Below the pieces are notes generated by a model. The model saw nothing but the letters and a program-made list of their open reading frames with translations, did not search any database and was not told the DNA's origin. The position numbers and the translations under genes are program-made. Below, in pieces: positions 33,435-42,088 of a stretch of DNA of 64,000 bases. The DNA comes from Lewinellaceae bacterium (GTDB taxonomy: Bacteria; Bacteroidota; Bacteroidia; Chitinophagales; Saprospiraceae), in contig JACJYK010000002.1 in the NCBI GenBank assembly GCA_020636135.1, forward strand, positions 639,501 through 703,500. Direction: 5' to 3'. Numbering within the stretch: position 1 is the stretch's first letter; each line of letters starts with the position of its first letter.

Positions 33435-34019
33435 CTAATAAAACACGCCTTTCGGTTTCCGCTGGATGAGTTGCTCGACGGCGGCGACCAGGGTGGGAGG
33501 CGACATCCGACGCCAGTTGAGGTGATTGAAGGAAGGGCCCAGATGCATGTGGAAGTGCAGGTCGGTATCTTCCATCTCCGGCCAGACGTGCTCCAGGGTC
33601 TCCAGCAGACAAATCCAGCCAAAATTTTCTTCGACCTCTTCTCGCCATTCCTCATAATAGCAGTCATCGGAGCCGTGAAAATTCAGGACGTTGCCGCAGA
33701 GCAGGATGAATTTGCTTACGCCGGCATCGAGCAGCGGTTCGATGATGTTGCGCTTGAGGGTCTCAATGTCGTTGGATATGGCATCATTCCATTCGCCGAT
33801 CAATTCCAGAATGGCGTACCCATCTGCATAATCGGCGTAAAGAATCTTAAGATAAAGGGTATTGGATCCGAAATCGTCCCACTGGGGATGGATGTAGTAA
33901 TTGTAAATCCGGTTATGGAAAGTAAATTCGGAATACTCACGACCATAGAAGGGACTCTGCGGGTCTTCCGCAGCGGAATAAAGGTCCAGCCAGTGATAAT
34001 ATGGTTCAATGTCGTGCAT
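33435..34019 (-). CDS. Conserved-looking hypothetical protein, acidic and aromatic-rich
   Basis: 194 aa, ATG 34017-34019. Cytoplasmic, no signal. Segments: MHDIEPYYHWLDLYSAAEDP, FTFHNRIYNYYIHPQWDDFGS, LKILYADYADGYAILELIGEWNDAISND, KFILLCGNVLNFHGSDDCYYEEWREEV and a C-terminus with HMHLGPSFNHLNWRR. The alternation of strand-like segments and an Asp/Glu-rich centre suggests a soluble alpha/beta protein. I do not recognise the family, though proteins of this kind seem frequent in Bacteroidota. Convergent with the membrane protein gene. Confidence 0.65.
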   Translation of the reverse strand: MHDIEPYYHWLDLYSAAEDPQSPFYGREYSEFTFHNRIYNYYIHPQWDDFGSNTLYLKILYADYADGYAILELIGEWNDAISNDIETLKRNIIEPLLDAGVSKFILLCGNVLNFHGSDDCYYEEWREEVEENFGWICLLETLEHVWPEMEDTDLHFHMHLGPSFNHLNWRRMSPPTLVAAVEQLIQRKPKGVFY

Positions 34020-34220
34020 TCGGTTCCAAATTCAAAGAGGGCAAATTAAATCCCTTAACAAACAATTCCAACACCTTTTTCCAGTGATTCATTAATTGGG
34101 CAAATTCTCTTTTCAAAGGGATTTTTTCCAGGACTTCATGCGTTATAATTCATTTTCCCCGGCAAATGGTTCCATTTCGAAGGAATCTTGCCACGGCATT
34201 CGCATAATACAGAATTTGGC

Positions 34221-34228
34221 TATATTTG
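34221..34228 (+). promoter_or_regulatory. -7 promoter element upstream of tRNA-Leu
   Basis: TATATTTG, a full TAnnTTTG, 49 bp upstream of the tRNA 5' end. The -33 region is not convincing. Confidence 0.4.
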
Positions 34229-34277
34229 CAGTCCCGGTAAATCGTGTCCGGGATCCACTTCAATGGAATATTTATTG

Positions 34278-34361
34278 GCCCAGGTGGCGGAACTGGTAGA
34301 CGCGCTACTTTGAGGGGGTAGTGATCGATAGGTCGTGCAGGTTCGATTCCTGTCCTGGGCA
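34278..34361 (+). tRNA. tRNA-Leu (anticodon GAG)
   Basis: Cloverleaf by eye: acceptor GCCCAGG (34278-34284) pairs with CCTGGGC (34354-34360), discriminator A at 34361. Anticodon stem CTACT/GGTAG with loop TTGAGGG, anticodon GAG at 34312-34314. A long variable arm, as in class II leucine tRNAs, precedes the T arm GCAGG-TTCGATT-CCTGT. CCA is not encoded. It reads CUC/CUU codons. Confidence 0.95.
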
Positions 34362-34791
34362 CATTTCTTAAAAATGCTATCTCGCTGAATTCCATTCTAT
34401 CGGGGTTTTACGTGTACTCGGCTCCCATCCGGTCTGAAGGCCGCTCATTCCCTCCCTGCCCCTAATCGTTAGACTTTCACCATTGGATTTCGGAAAGAAA
34501 TAAATGTTGGTTATAGGTTTGTAATACCGCACGGGTACCACTCAGACTGGATTCTCTCCTCATTAGACTGTATATTTGAATACATCGAAGGCAGGCTTCC
34601 GGCCATGACTCCAAATGAGTGAAAGAGCTTGTCTGCGATTAATTATATTCCATAAGCCTTATTTTGTACGCGGGTTGTCTGTTCCAGGCAGCCCTTTTTT
34701 AGGTGAATGCCCCTGACAAGATGCATGGCTGGAAATGAAATTTATCTATCTTGGTTACCCCTGAAGGATATCTGAATTAACCTCATGTATT
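34362..34791. other. Intergenic gap without recognised gene
   Basis: About 430 bp between the tRNA and the esterase fusion gene. Only a TATATTTG box at 34571-34578 and some T-rich stretches are visible; no open frame with plausible protein features and no convincing hairpin terminator was found. Confidence 0.6.
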
Positions 34792-36309
34792 ATGAAAAAT
34801 CTCTTACTTGTACTGGTCAGTGGGCTGACCATTTTCTGGGCATCGACCGGAACCGGCCAGGAAGTCCTGCCTTTGTATCCAGGAGCAGCTCCCGGATCGG
34901 AAGACTGGAATTGGGAAGAAGGCGTGAGTGAAAAGAACATGTTTCAGACGAAGGTAGTCTACAATGTGACCCATCCCACCCTTACGGTGTTTAAGGCCAA
35001 TCCGGACCGGGCGACGGGAGCAGCAGTTGTCGTTTGTCCGGGTGGGGGATTTCAGACCTTATCCATCGACTCTGAAGGCAATGATGTGGCCAAATGGCTG
35101 GCCTGGCGGGGCGTCACCGCCTTTGTTCTGAAATATCGCTTGGTTCACAGCCTGACCGACGACCCGGTGCTGGAATTGATCCAGAAAATGCAGAACCCGG
35201 AAAAATTCAGGGCGGAAAACACCGCCGTTATCCCATTGGCAATCGCCGACGGTCAGGAAGCCATTCGCTATGTGCGGGCGCATGCGGCCGAATACGATAT
35301 TGACCCGGATAAAATAGGTATCATGGGCTTCTCAGCCGGTGGTACGGTAACCATGGGCGCCACCCTGCATTATGATGCAGCTTCCCGCCCCGATTTTGCA
35401 GGACCGGTCTACGCTGCCATTTTTGATTCTGTCCAGGTTCCCTCCGATGCACCGCCCATGTTCGTGGTTGCAGCCACGGATGATAACCTTGGGCTTGCTC
35501 CTGCCAGCGTGCATATTTATGAAGCCTGGAGGCAAGCCGGTAAGCCGGTCGAATTGCACATGTACGAGAAAGGAGGGCATGGATTTGGCATGCGCAAACA
35601 GATGATCCCGACCGATCAGTGGATTGACAGGTTCGGCGATTGGTTGCACCTCCATAAATACCTGGATGTTGTTGACCCCAATGCACAGCGTATGCAGCAG
35701 GATTGGGCTTTTTTACATCGTTACGATAAAGACAATGCCATGCTTTCAGCCAGAGATCCCCAGCGAATCGTCCTGATGGGAAACAGCATTACAGAAGGAT
35801 GGTCCAACCTTGATCCGGCATTCTTCAAGGATAAACCTTATGTGAACCGGGGCATCAGCGGACAGACCACTCCTCAGATGCTACTGCGCTTCCGTCAGGA
35901 TGTTCTGGACCTTCATCCCCGGGCCGTGGTCATCCTGGCCGGTATCAACGACATCGCTGAAAACACCGGTCCGATGACGCTCGAACAGACCTTTGGCAAT
36001 CTGCAGAGTATGACCGCACTTGCACAGGCAGCAGGGATCCAGGTGGTGTTGTGCAGCGTCCTGCCTGCCTTCGATTTTCCGTGGCATCCCGGACTAAGCC
36101 CATCGACCAAGGTCGTGGAGCTGAACAAAATGATCAAGGCATTTGCAGAGCAGGAACATCTGCCCTATGTTGATTATTTCACTCCGATGGTCGATCATCA
36201 GCTGGGCCTCCTGGCGGAATACACTTACGACGGTGTTCACCCCAACCAGAAGGGTTACGAAGTGATGGGTAAAATCCTCGAACAGATGTTGGCCAGGGAG
36301 CTGAAGTAG
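34792..36309 (+). CDS. Secreted two-domain esterase: alpha/beta hydrolase fused to SGNH/GDSL hydrolase
   Basis: 505 aa, ATG 34792. Signal peptide MKNLLLVLVSGLTIFWASTGTGQ. Domain 1 (about 25-295) is an alpha/beta hydrolase of the BD-FAE/acetyl-esterase type: oxyanion VVCPGGGF, nucleophile elbow GFSAGGT, acidic VAATDDNLG, His in GGHGFGM. Domain 2 (about 320-505) is SGNH: block I MGNSITEG, block II NRGISGQTTPQ, block III AGINDI, block V DGVHPN. Both catalytic sets look complete. Family members remove acetyl or other acyl groups from polysaccharides, so two-step deacylation of plant or algal glycans is plausible (inference). No T9SS domain; probably periplasmic. Confidence 0.9.
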   Translation: MKNLLLVLVSGLTIFWASTGTGQEVLPLYPGAAPGSEDWNWEEGVSEKNMFQTKVVYNVTHPTLTVFKANPDRATGAAVVVCPGGGFQTLSIDSEGNDVAKWLAWRGVTAFVLKYRLVHSLTDDPVLELIQKMQNPEKFRAENTAVIPLAIADGQEAIRYVRAHAAEYDIDPDKIGIMGFSAGGTVTMGATLHYDAASRPDFAGPVYAAIFDSVQVPSDAPPMFVVAATDDNLGLAPASVHIYEAWRQAGKPVELHMYEKGGHGFGMRKQMIPTDQWIDRFGDWLHLHKYLDVVDPNAQRMQQDWAFLHRYDKDNAMLSARDPQRIVLMGNSITEGWSNLDPAFFKDKPYVNRGISGQTTPQMLLRFRQDVLDLHPRAVVILAGINDIAENTGPMTLEQTFGNLQSMTALAQAAGIQVVLCSVLPAFDFPWHPGLSPSTKVVELNKMIKAFAEQEHLPYVDYFTPMVDHQLGLLAEYTYDGVHPNQKGYEVMGKILEQMLARELK

Positions 36310-36345
36310 CAATTCAGCCAGCGAATAATTCCTTTTTGATCCGGA

Positions 36346-37173
36346 TCAATCGGACACTGCACTCTCGGCCTCTTCAGCCAGTTCGGCTTTCTTTCGATTC
36401 TTGTCCACCCGGGCAGAGATGATGATGCTCACCTCGTAAAGGGCATACAGCGGTATCGAAATAAGGATCTGGGTCATAACGTCCGGAGGCGTTACAATGG
36501 CGGCAACGATCAGGATGGCCACGATGGCGTGTTTTCGGAACTTCTTCAGCGAGTCCGGATAGACCAGGCCTGCTTTAGAGAGGAAATACATGATGATGGG
36601 CAATTCAAATACCAGTCCGGTGGGCAGGGTGAACATCACCATATAATTGATCCAGGAACTCAGCGTAACGTCAAATCCGGCAACCATGTTGCTTATCGAG
36701 TAGTTCAGCAGGAAGGTGATGGCAAAGGGTCCGATGATGAAGTAGCCAAACATTACACCCAGCATAAAGAGGCCGGAACATATGGCTACGATTCCCCGGG
36801 CGGCTTTTTGTTCCTTTGGATACAAACCCGGTTTGATAAATTGCCAGATCTCCCAGAAGACATATGGAAAGGCTACAATCAGTCCCAGTAGAAAAGACAC
36901 TTTGAGGTGGGTAACAAACTCCTCACCCATCTGACGCGTATAAATGTGCGGTGTGGGAGGAGACAGGCAAATTTTGATTTTACACAAGAATTTGTAAGTG
37001 ATGAAATCCTGGTGTGCAGGCCCGAAAATCAGGGTGTCAAATACAAATTTCTTGGAGAAAAGCAGCACAACGGCAATAAGGGCAGTACCTCCCAGGGCAC
37101 GAAGGATATGCCAGCGCAATTCCTCCAGGTGCTCCAGAAAAGACATTTCATGTTCCGCATTAGGCTTTGCCAT
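36346..37173 (-). CDS. tatC: Sec-independent protein translocase TatC
   Basis: 275 aa, ATG 37171-37173. Six transmembrane helices; signature MSFLEHLEELRWHILRALG at the N-terminus, FPYVFWEIWQFIKPGLYPKEQKAARG, and FVLPTGL-like FTLPTGLVFELPIIMYFL. An insertion around residues 55-80 (KFLCKIKICLSPPTPHIY) is seen in Bacteroidota TatC. It recognises twin-arginine signals in the inner membrane. No tatA gene in this window. Confidence 0.95.
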   Translation of the reverse strand: MAKPNAEHEMSFLEHLEELRWHILRALGGTALIAVVLLFSKKFVFDTLIFGPAHQDFITYKFLCKIKICLSPPTPHIYTRQMGEEFVTHLKVSFLLGLIVAFPYVFWEIWQFIKPGLYPKEQKAARGIVAICSGLFMLGVMFGYFIIGPFAITFLLNYSISNMVAGFDVTLSSWINYMVMFTLPTGLVFELPIIMYFLSKAGLVYPDSLKKFRKHAIVAILIVAAIVTPPDVMTQILISIPLYALYEVSIIISARVDKNRKKAELAEEAESAVSD

Positions 37174-37357
37174 AGACCAAATTCATATTAGGGCACTAAG
37201 ATAGTATTCGGCAATGAGATGTGTGAAATTTGATCACAGTCATTAGATAGGTATCGGCGGATGCCGGATGATGTCATGGTTCAGCCGGACAAGAGAGTCC
37301 GGAGCAGAGCAGCAATCCGGCTGGCAGGTATTCCAACCGAATACCCCTCTCCATTGT

Positions 37358-37365
37358 TATATTTG
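37358..37365 (+). promoter_or_regulatory. -7 promoter element for the antiporter gene
   Basis: TATATTTG, full TAnnTTTG, 25 bp before ATG 37391. It supports that start rather than the ATG at 37268, which would lie upstream of the promoter. Confidence 0.5.
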
Positions 37366-37390
37366 TGCTGCCTCAGGGCGCCCGTTACCT

Positions 37391-38329
37391 ATGGAGCTTG
37401 GAATCACTGGATATATTATCTTATTTGCGGTCAGCTTGTTTGTCTTGCTGAAAGCTTCCGATTGGTTTATCTCTGCAGCGGAAAAGATCGGCCTTGCAGC
37501 CGGTATTTCTCCATTTATCATCGGAGTGACCATCGTTGCATTCGGTACCTCGCTACCGGAACTGGCGACCTCGATCAAAGCCGTATTTGACGGCGTTTCG
37601 GGCATCGTAGCCGGTAATGTGGTGGGGTCGAACATTACCAATATCCTGCTGGTCCTGGCTTTGACGGTCATCCTGGGACGTGAGATCATCCTGGATCACG
37701 ATGTGATGGACATCGACATGCCCATGTTGTTTGGGTCCAGTCTGATCCTGTATTTCGTTGCCTACGATTACCAGGTAACTTACCTGGAGGCTATTCTGCT
37801 CCTGGGAGGATTGTTTGTATTCCTGATGAGTTCATTTCAGGCCAGTCCCAAAGAAAAGAGAAAGCGTGAATCGGTTTCCATACAAACCTTTGGCCTGTTG
37901 GTGGTTGGGGCTGCTCTGGTTTATTTTGGTGCAGACTACACCATATTGTCCATCAGTGAGATTTCAACTTATGCCGGCATCGATCCTGAGGTTATCGCCC
38001 TGACCCTGGTAGCCCTGGGTACTTCGCTTCCTGAGGTGGTAGTGAGTGTGAATGCAGCCAGAAAGGGAAAAGCAGCTATCGCCGTAGGAAATGTCATCGG
38101 ATCAAATATTTTTAACTCTTTTGCAGTTATTGGAATACCCAGGCTGTTCGGCAGTCTGGAGATATCGAAAAATATGGTATCCTGGAGCCTACCGTTTATG
38201 ATTGCAGTGACCTTCCTCTTTGTGTTGGTGTGCATCTCAAAACGGATCTCCAGATGGGAAGGCTGGCTGATGTTATTGCTTTACACCGTATACGTCGCAC
38301 AGCTTGTGGACCAGAGTTTGCATAGCTAA
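37391..38329 (+). CDS. Calcium/sodium antiporter, CaCA family (YrbG-like)
   Basis: 312 aa from ATG 37391 (MELGITGYIILFAVSLFVLL). Ten-helix cation antiporter with the two inverted alpha repeats: GVTIVAFGTSLPELATSI...GNVVGSNITNILLVL and ALTLVALGTSLPEVVVSV...AVGNVIGSNIFNSFAVIG. The GTSLPE and GNxxGSN motifs with their Glu and Asn residues form the ion-binding sites. It exchanges Ca2+ (or another cation) for Na+ or H+ across the inner membrane. Followed 46 bp later by ybaB. Confidence 0.94.
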   Translation: MELGITGYIILFAVSLFVLLKASDWFISAAEKIGLAAGISPFIIGVTIVAFGTSLPELATSIKAVFDGVSGIVAGNVVGSNITNILLVLALTVILGREIILDHDVMDIDMPMLFGSSLILYFVAYDYQVTYLEAILLLGGLFVFLMSSFQASPKEKRKRESVSIQTFGLLVVGAALVYFGADYTILSISEISTYAGIDPEVIALTLVALGTSLPEVVVSVNAARKGKAAIAVGNVIGSNIFNSFAVIGIPRLFGSLEISKNMVSWSLPFMIAVTFLFVLVCISKRISRWEGWLMLLLYTVYVAQLVDQSLHS

Positions 38330-38375
38330 ATGTGCCGGTCTCTGATAAATATTGTTGACTTAAACACCATTTGAA

Positions 38376-38693
38376 ATGATTGATCAGTTATTTGGTAACC
38401 TGGAAGAACAGCAGAAACAGATGAAAGAGAACCTGCGAAAAATTCCGGTTACCGTCCAATCCGCAGATGGCGCCATCTCCATCGAGATGAACGCTGCAAG
38501 GGAGATTCGCAACGTTTCCATCTCGGAATCTGCCCTGGAAGAAAATGGCGTGGAATATGTGGAAGATATCCTGGTGACCCTGCTGAATGAAGCAATGGAC
38601 AAAGTTCAGATTGAAGAATCCAATGCCATGCAAACACAAATGCAGCAACTCTTGCCCGGCGGATTGGGCGGTTTGTCTTCATTGTTTAAATAA
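38376..38693 (+). CDS. YbaB/EbfC family nucleoid-associated protein
   Basis: 105 aa, ATG 38376. N-terminal helix MIDQLFGNLEEQQKQMKENL, central strands IPVTVQSADGAISIEMNAAREIRNVSIS, C-terminal helix LLNEAMDKVQIEESNAMQTQMQQLLPGG. This fits the tweezer-like YbaB dimer that binds DNA. The usual dnaX/recR neighbours are absent. The gap to the next gene is 11 bp. Confidence 0.9.
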   Translation: MIDQLFGNLEEQQKQMKENLRKIPVTVQSADGAISIEMNAAREIRNVSISESALEENGVEYVEDILVTLLNEAMDKVQIEESNAMQTQMQQLLPGGLGGLSSLFK

Positions 38694-38704
38694 ACATTTT
38701 TCGG

Positions 38705-39907
38705 ATGCGTTTTTTAACCATCGTATTCCTTTTCAGTTGGACGACTTTCAGTTTTGCCCAGACGACGGAAGGATTATTTGCCCATCTCACCTTCGACGGC
38801 TGTGATGCGCAGGATGAACAGGGTAATCTTACCGGAGAGGTATTCGGAAACCCCCGCTGTGAATGCGGTGTCTTCGGGCAGTCCCTCTATCTCAACGGCG
38901 TGGATGATTACCTGCAGTTTGACGGCAACCTCCAATCGGTCTTTACCGGAGATGTTACCCTCTCCTTTTATTTCCGTCCTGAACCTACAACCAATACCTA
39001 CGATTTGTTTTCCTACCGGGACCAGTGCGGTTTGGACAGCCTGCTGGCCATAACCTACAATGGAATCACTGGTGATGTAGCGGTAGAATTTATCCAGAAT
39101 AACAATCGCCACACCACGCTGGTAGGTAAGATCGAACCGGAAGCATGCTGGCAACACATCATCTTTGTCAAAGAGGATAAGATCGTACGGCTCTACATCA
39201 ACGGCGAACTGAAATTTGAACAGCGGAATTCACAACCCATTCTCATCGTGAATGACGGATTGTTTGAAATAGCCAATAGCCCCTGCCTGGGCGGTAAGCT
39301 CGTTCGCTATCATGGATTCATCGACGACCTCCGCATTTACAGGCGTGCCTTACCCCTGCGGGAAGCCGTGGAGCTGTATGTACGGCCGGATCAGTTGCTG
39401 ACCAATGACACGACCATCCTGCTGGGAGCATCGGTGCAGACTGTGATATCGCCGAGTTGTGCTACTTCCGTTAGCTGGAGTCCCTTTGCCAATGTGGCCA
39501 ATCCTTCCGATGGAAATACTTCCATAACACCGCCGCAGACCACACAGTATTTCATCTCATTTCAGAATAGCGGATGCCTGACCCGCGACTCCCTGACCAT
39601 CACCGTGGTGGATCCCAGCGGGCTCGATTGCAACAATCTGGCCATACCCAATGCATTCACTCCGAATGGCGACGGCCTCAACGATGAATTCAAGATATCG
39701 AATCCTTATGTTTTTGATGAGCTGATCGAATTTTCCGTGTACAGCGGATTGGGTGAAAAGTTATTCTCCACGACCAATGCCTACGAAGGGTGGAACGGAT
39801 ACTACCACGGCCAGGTGCTTAATCCGGGAATGTACGTCTATCGCATCGATTACCGGTGCTCCGGTCAACAGTTAAGTAAGTCGGGTGGGGTGGCCCTGAT
39901 CCGTTAA
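38705..39907 (+). CDS. LamG-domain secreted protein with T9SS type B (CHU_C) C-terminus
   Basis: 400 aa. Signal peptide MRFLTIVFLFSWTTFSFAQ; LamG/concanavalin-like domain (about 22-225: GLFAHLTFDGCDAQDEQGN, VFGQSLYLNGVDDYLQF, CWQHIIFVKEDKIVRLYING, FIDDLRIYRRAL); a short beta linker; gliding-motility C-terminal domain with AIPNAFTPNGDGLNDEFKI, EFSVYSGLGEKLFST and NPGMYVYRIDYRCSG...GGVALIR. Probably a surface protein binding glycans or host/matrix material. 11 bp behind ybaB. Confidence 0.9.
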   Translation: MRFLTIVFLFSWTTFSFAQTTEGLFAHLTFDGCDAQDEQGNLTGEVFGNPRCECGVFGQSLYLNGVDDYLQFDGNLQSVFTGDVTLSFYFRPEPTTNTYDLFSYRDQCGLDSLLAITYNGITGDVAVEFIQNNNRHTTLVGKIEPEACWQHIIFVKEDKIVRLYINGELKFEQRNSQPILIVNDGLFEIANSPCLGGKLVRYHGFIDDLRIYRRALPLREAVELYVRPDQLLTNDTTILLGASVQTVISPSCATSVSWSPFANVANPSDGNTSITPPQTTQYFISFQNSGCLTRDSLTITVVDPSGLDCNNLAIPNAFTPNGDGLNDEFKISNPYVFDELIEFSVYSGLGEKLFSTTNAYEGWNGYYHGQVLNPGMYVYRIDYRCSGQQLSKSGGVALIR

Positions 39908-39963
39908 CTAATCGGGGAATTAAGACAGGCTGTTATTCAAAAATCAATATTTGTTGACAGAGG

Positions 39964-40368
39964 ATGTACGAAAACTTTCCAGTTAATATCCGGGTGAAGC
40001 TTGCCGCCTTATGGACAGCGGTCATGTTTTGCTACTTGTATGGAGACTATTTTGAGCTTTATGTGCCCCAAAAGGTGGAAGGACTGGTAAATGGGGTCAA
40101 TTTATTGGATACTCCCTTAAAATTATTCGTTGCGACGGTTTTGTTGACCATCCCGGCATTGATGATTTTGGTATCCATCTTTCTGAAACCGTCAATCAGC
40201 AGATTCCTGAATATGATCTGGGGAACATTTTTTACGATCATCATGCTTTTGATTGGTATCACATCCCTATCTGCATGGTACGCATTTTATGTTTTTCTTG
40301 CATTTACCGAAAGCATGATCACCGCCCTGATCGTGTGGCAAGCCTGGAATTGGCAAAAAAAGGCCTGA
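39964..40368 (+). CDS. Four-helix membrane protein, possibly DUF6326-like
   Basis: 134 aa, ATG 39964. Four hydrophobic segments: VKLAALWTAVMFCYLYGDYF, LFVATVLLTIPALMILVSIFL, FLNMIWGTFFTIIMLLIGI, AFYVFLAFTESMITALIVWQAW. The N-terminal 'LxTLWxxVMxxYLYxDxF' style and LKPxxxRxLN fit what I remember of DUF6326 proteins, but the match is tentative. Convergent with porX; its stop region carries the hairpin that terminates porX transcripts. Confidence 0.65.
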   Translation: MYENFPVNIRVKLAALWTAVMFCYLYGDYFELYVPQKVEGLVNGVNLLDTPLKLFVATVLLTIPALMILVSIFLKPSISRFLNMIWGTFFTIIMLLIGITSLSAWYAFYVFLAFTESMITALIVWQAWNWQKKA

Positions 40369-40374
40369 AAGGCC
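40355..40374 (-). terminator. Minus-strand terminator for porX
   Basis: On the minus strand GGCCT-TTC-AGGCC (5-bp stem) is followed by TTTTTTT. The stem overlaps the stop codon of the convergent 39964 gene. Short stem, so moderate confidence. Confidence 0.55.
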
Positions 40375-40447
40375 AAGTGCCCGGCGAACAACAGACCAGT
40401 TTGTTCTCAGATGAAAATTTAACCAGGAATCGCGCTCCAACAAGTTC

Positions 40448-42004
40448 TCACTTGCTTCTTAGACGGATCACCGGACAGACCATTTCCTCCAGGCTGATAC
40501 CGCCGTGCTGGAAGGTATCCCGGTAATAATTGTTGTAATAATTGTAATTATTGGGATAGAGGAAATAGATGTCTTCTTTTGCAAAAATGAAGGTCGAGCT
40601 TACATTGGGGCTGGGCAGGCCACCGGAACGCGGATCACGCAGCTCCAGGACATCTTTGCGGTCATACTGGAGGTTTTTACCCACTTTATAACGCAGGTTG
40701 GTGGTCGTTTCGCGGTCTCCGACAACCCGTGCCGGAGTCTTGACCCGCATGGTTCCGTGATCGGTTGTGATAAAGAGCTGCACATCCTTTTCAGCCAGTT
40801 TTTGCAGAGCCTCCCATAACGGAGAATGGATAAACCACGAACGGGTCAGGCTGCGGTAAGCTTTCTCATCGGCGGCCAGTTCCTTCAGCACTTCCATCTC
40901 CGTGCGCGCATGAGATAGCATATCGATGAAGTTGTAGACGATGGCCGTCACGTCGTTGTGCATAAAGTCCAGGATGTTATCCTGCAGGTATTTGCCATCG
41001 TTCAGGTTGGTGATCTTCATGTAATCGTAGCGGATCGGTTTGCGGATCAGCCGCTTGATCTGTTCGCCCAGCAGTTCTTTTTCATACTGGTTTTTTCCGC
41101 CTTCCTCATTGTCGTTCAGCCAGTACTGGGGATAATTTTTAGAAATGTCGTAAGGCGTCATGCCGGCAAAAATCCCATTCCGGCTGTACTGGGTTGCAGT
41201 CGGAAGAATGGAATAGAAATAGTCTTCTTCCTCGACACGGTACAATTCGGATACGATGGGCTCGATCATCTTCCATTGGTCGTAACGAAGATTATCCATT
41301 AGCAGAAAGAAAGTGGGAATGTCTTTCAGATAAGGCCATACTTTCTGTCGCATGAGCTGATGGGAAAAGACCGGTGCTTCGCTCTGTCCGGACATCCAAT
41401 TCTCATACTGACGAATGACGTACTTGGAGAACTCACTGTTCGCTTCCTTTTTCTGCATGGTCAGGATATCCAGCATTTCTGTGGAAGAGGAAGAATCCAG
41501 TTTGATTTCCCAGCGGATGATGTTGCGGTAGATATCCACCCATTCCTGGAAGTTGGGGCCGCTGTTGATCTGCATGAGGATCTGGCGAAACTCCTGCTGG
41601 TATTCCAGGGCTGTTTTTTCCCGTACCAGCCGTTTGTTGTCTATGATCTTCTTCAGGGTCAGGAGGATCTGGTTGGGATTGACCGGCTTGATCAGATAAT
41701 CATCGATCTGCGAACCGATTGCTTCTTCCATGATATTTTCCGCTTCATTTTTGGTAATCATGACCACCGGAAGCAGCGGGTTGAGGGTTTTAAACTGGGT
41801 AAGCGTTTCCAATCCGGACAGGCCAGGCATGGATTCGTCCAGGAAGACGACATCAATGTCATTCTGGCCCTGCAATGTCTCTAAAGCATCGTAACCATTG
41901 GTGACGGTGATGACATCGTAGCCCTTATTTTCCAGGAATAACAATTGGGGTTTGAGCATATCGATCTCGTCGTCAGCCCATAAAATCTTGATGTTAGAAC
42001 TCAT
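40448..42004 (-). CDS. porX: PorX-like response regulator with PglZ/alkaline-phosphatase-like effector domain
   Basis: 518 aa, ATG 42002-42004. The receiver domain (1-125) has acidic pair Asp11-Asp12, phosphoacceptor Asp56 in VVFLDESMPG and Lys in YLIKPVNP. A helical linker follows, then a PglZ/alkaline-phosphatase-superfamily domain (about 210-515) with FFLLMDNLRYDQW, SILPTATQYSRNGIFAGM, YNFIDMLSHAR and LFITTDHGTMRVKTP. In Porphyromonas gingivalis PorX, with sensor PorY and sigma factor SigP, controls T9SS and has phosphodiesterase activity. Its presence fits the T9SS cargoes in this window. The sensor kinase gene is not adjacent. The divergent HD gene starts 84 bp away. Confidence 0.93.
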   Translation of the reverse strand: MSSNIKILWADDEIDMLKPQLLFLENKGYDVITVTNGYDALETLQGQNDIDVVFLDESMPGLSGLETLTQFKTLNPLLPVVMITKNEAENIMEEAIGSQIDDYLIKPVNPNQILLTLKKIIDNKRLVREKTALEYQQEFRQILMQINSGPNFQEWVDIYRNIIRWEIKLDSSSSTEMLDILTMQKKEANSEFSKYVIRQYENWMSGQSEAPVFSHQLMRQKVWPYLKDIPTFFLLMDNLRYDQWKMIEPIVSELYRVEEEDYFYSILPTATQYSRNGIFAGMTPYDISKNYPQYWLNDNEEGGKNQYEKELLGEQIKRLIRKPIRYDYMKITNLNDGKYLQDNILDFMHNDVTAIVYNFIDMLSHARTEMEVLKELAADEKAYRSLTRSWFIHSPLWEALQKLAEKDVQLFITTDHGTMRVKTPARVVGDRETTTNLRYKVGKNLQYDRKDVLELRDPRSGGLPSPNVSSTFIFAKEDIYFLYPNNYNYYNNYYRDTFQHGGISLEEMVCPVIRLRSK

Positions 42005-42014
42005 TGGAACGGTT

Positions 42015-42024
42015 TAACCGGTTA
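42015..42024. promoter_or_regulatory. Palindrome upstream of porX
   Basis: TAACCGGTTA, a perfect 10-bp palindrome, overlapping CGGTTTAACCG (42010-42020), 11 bp upstream of the porX start and between two divergent genes. Could be an operator or a leader hairpin; no supporting evidence beyond symmetry and position. Confidence 0.3.
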
Positions 42025-42088
42025 TCGGGAGTTTAAAATTAGGTGCTTTTAACAAACGAACTGTATTTTCGCAGTAGTATATCTCTTC

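Noticed and set aside
37268..37390. Longer N-terminus for the antiporter from the ATG at 37268
   Set aside because: The extension is not membrane-like, and the TATATTTG promoter box lies inside it; ATG 37391 begins directly before the first helix.
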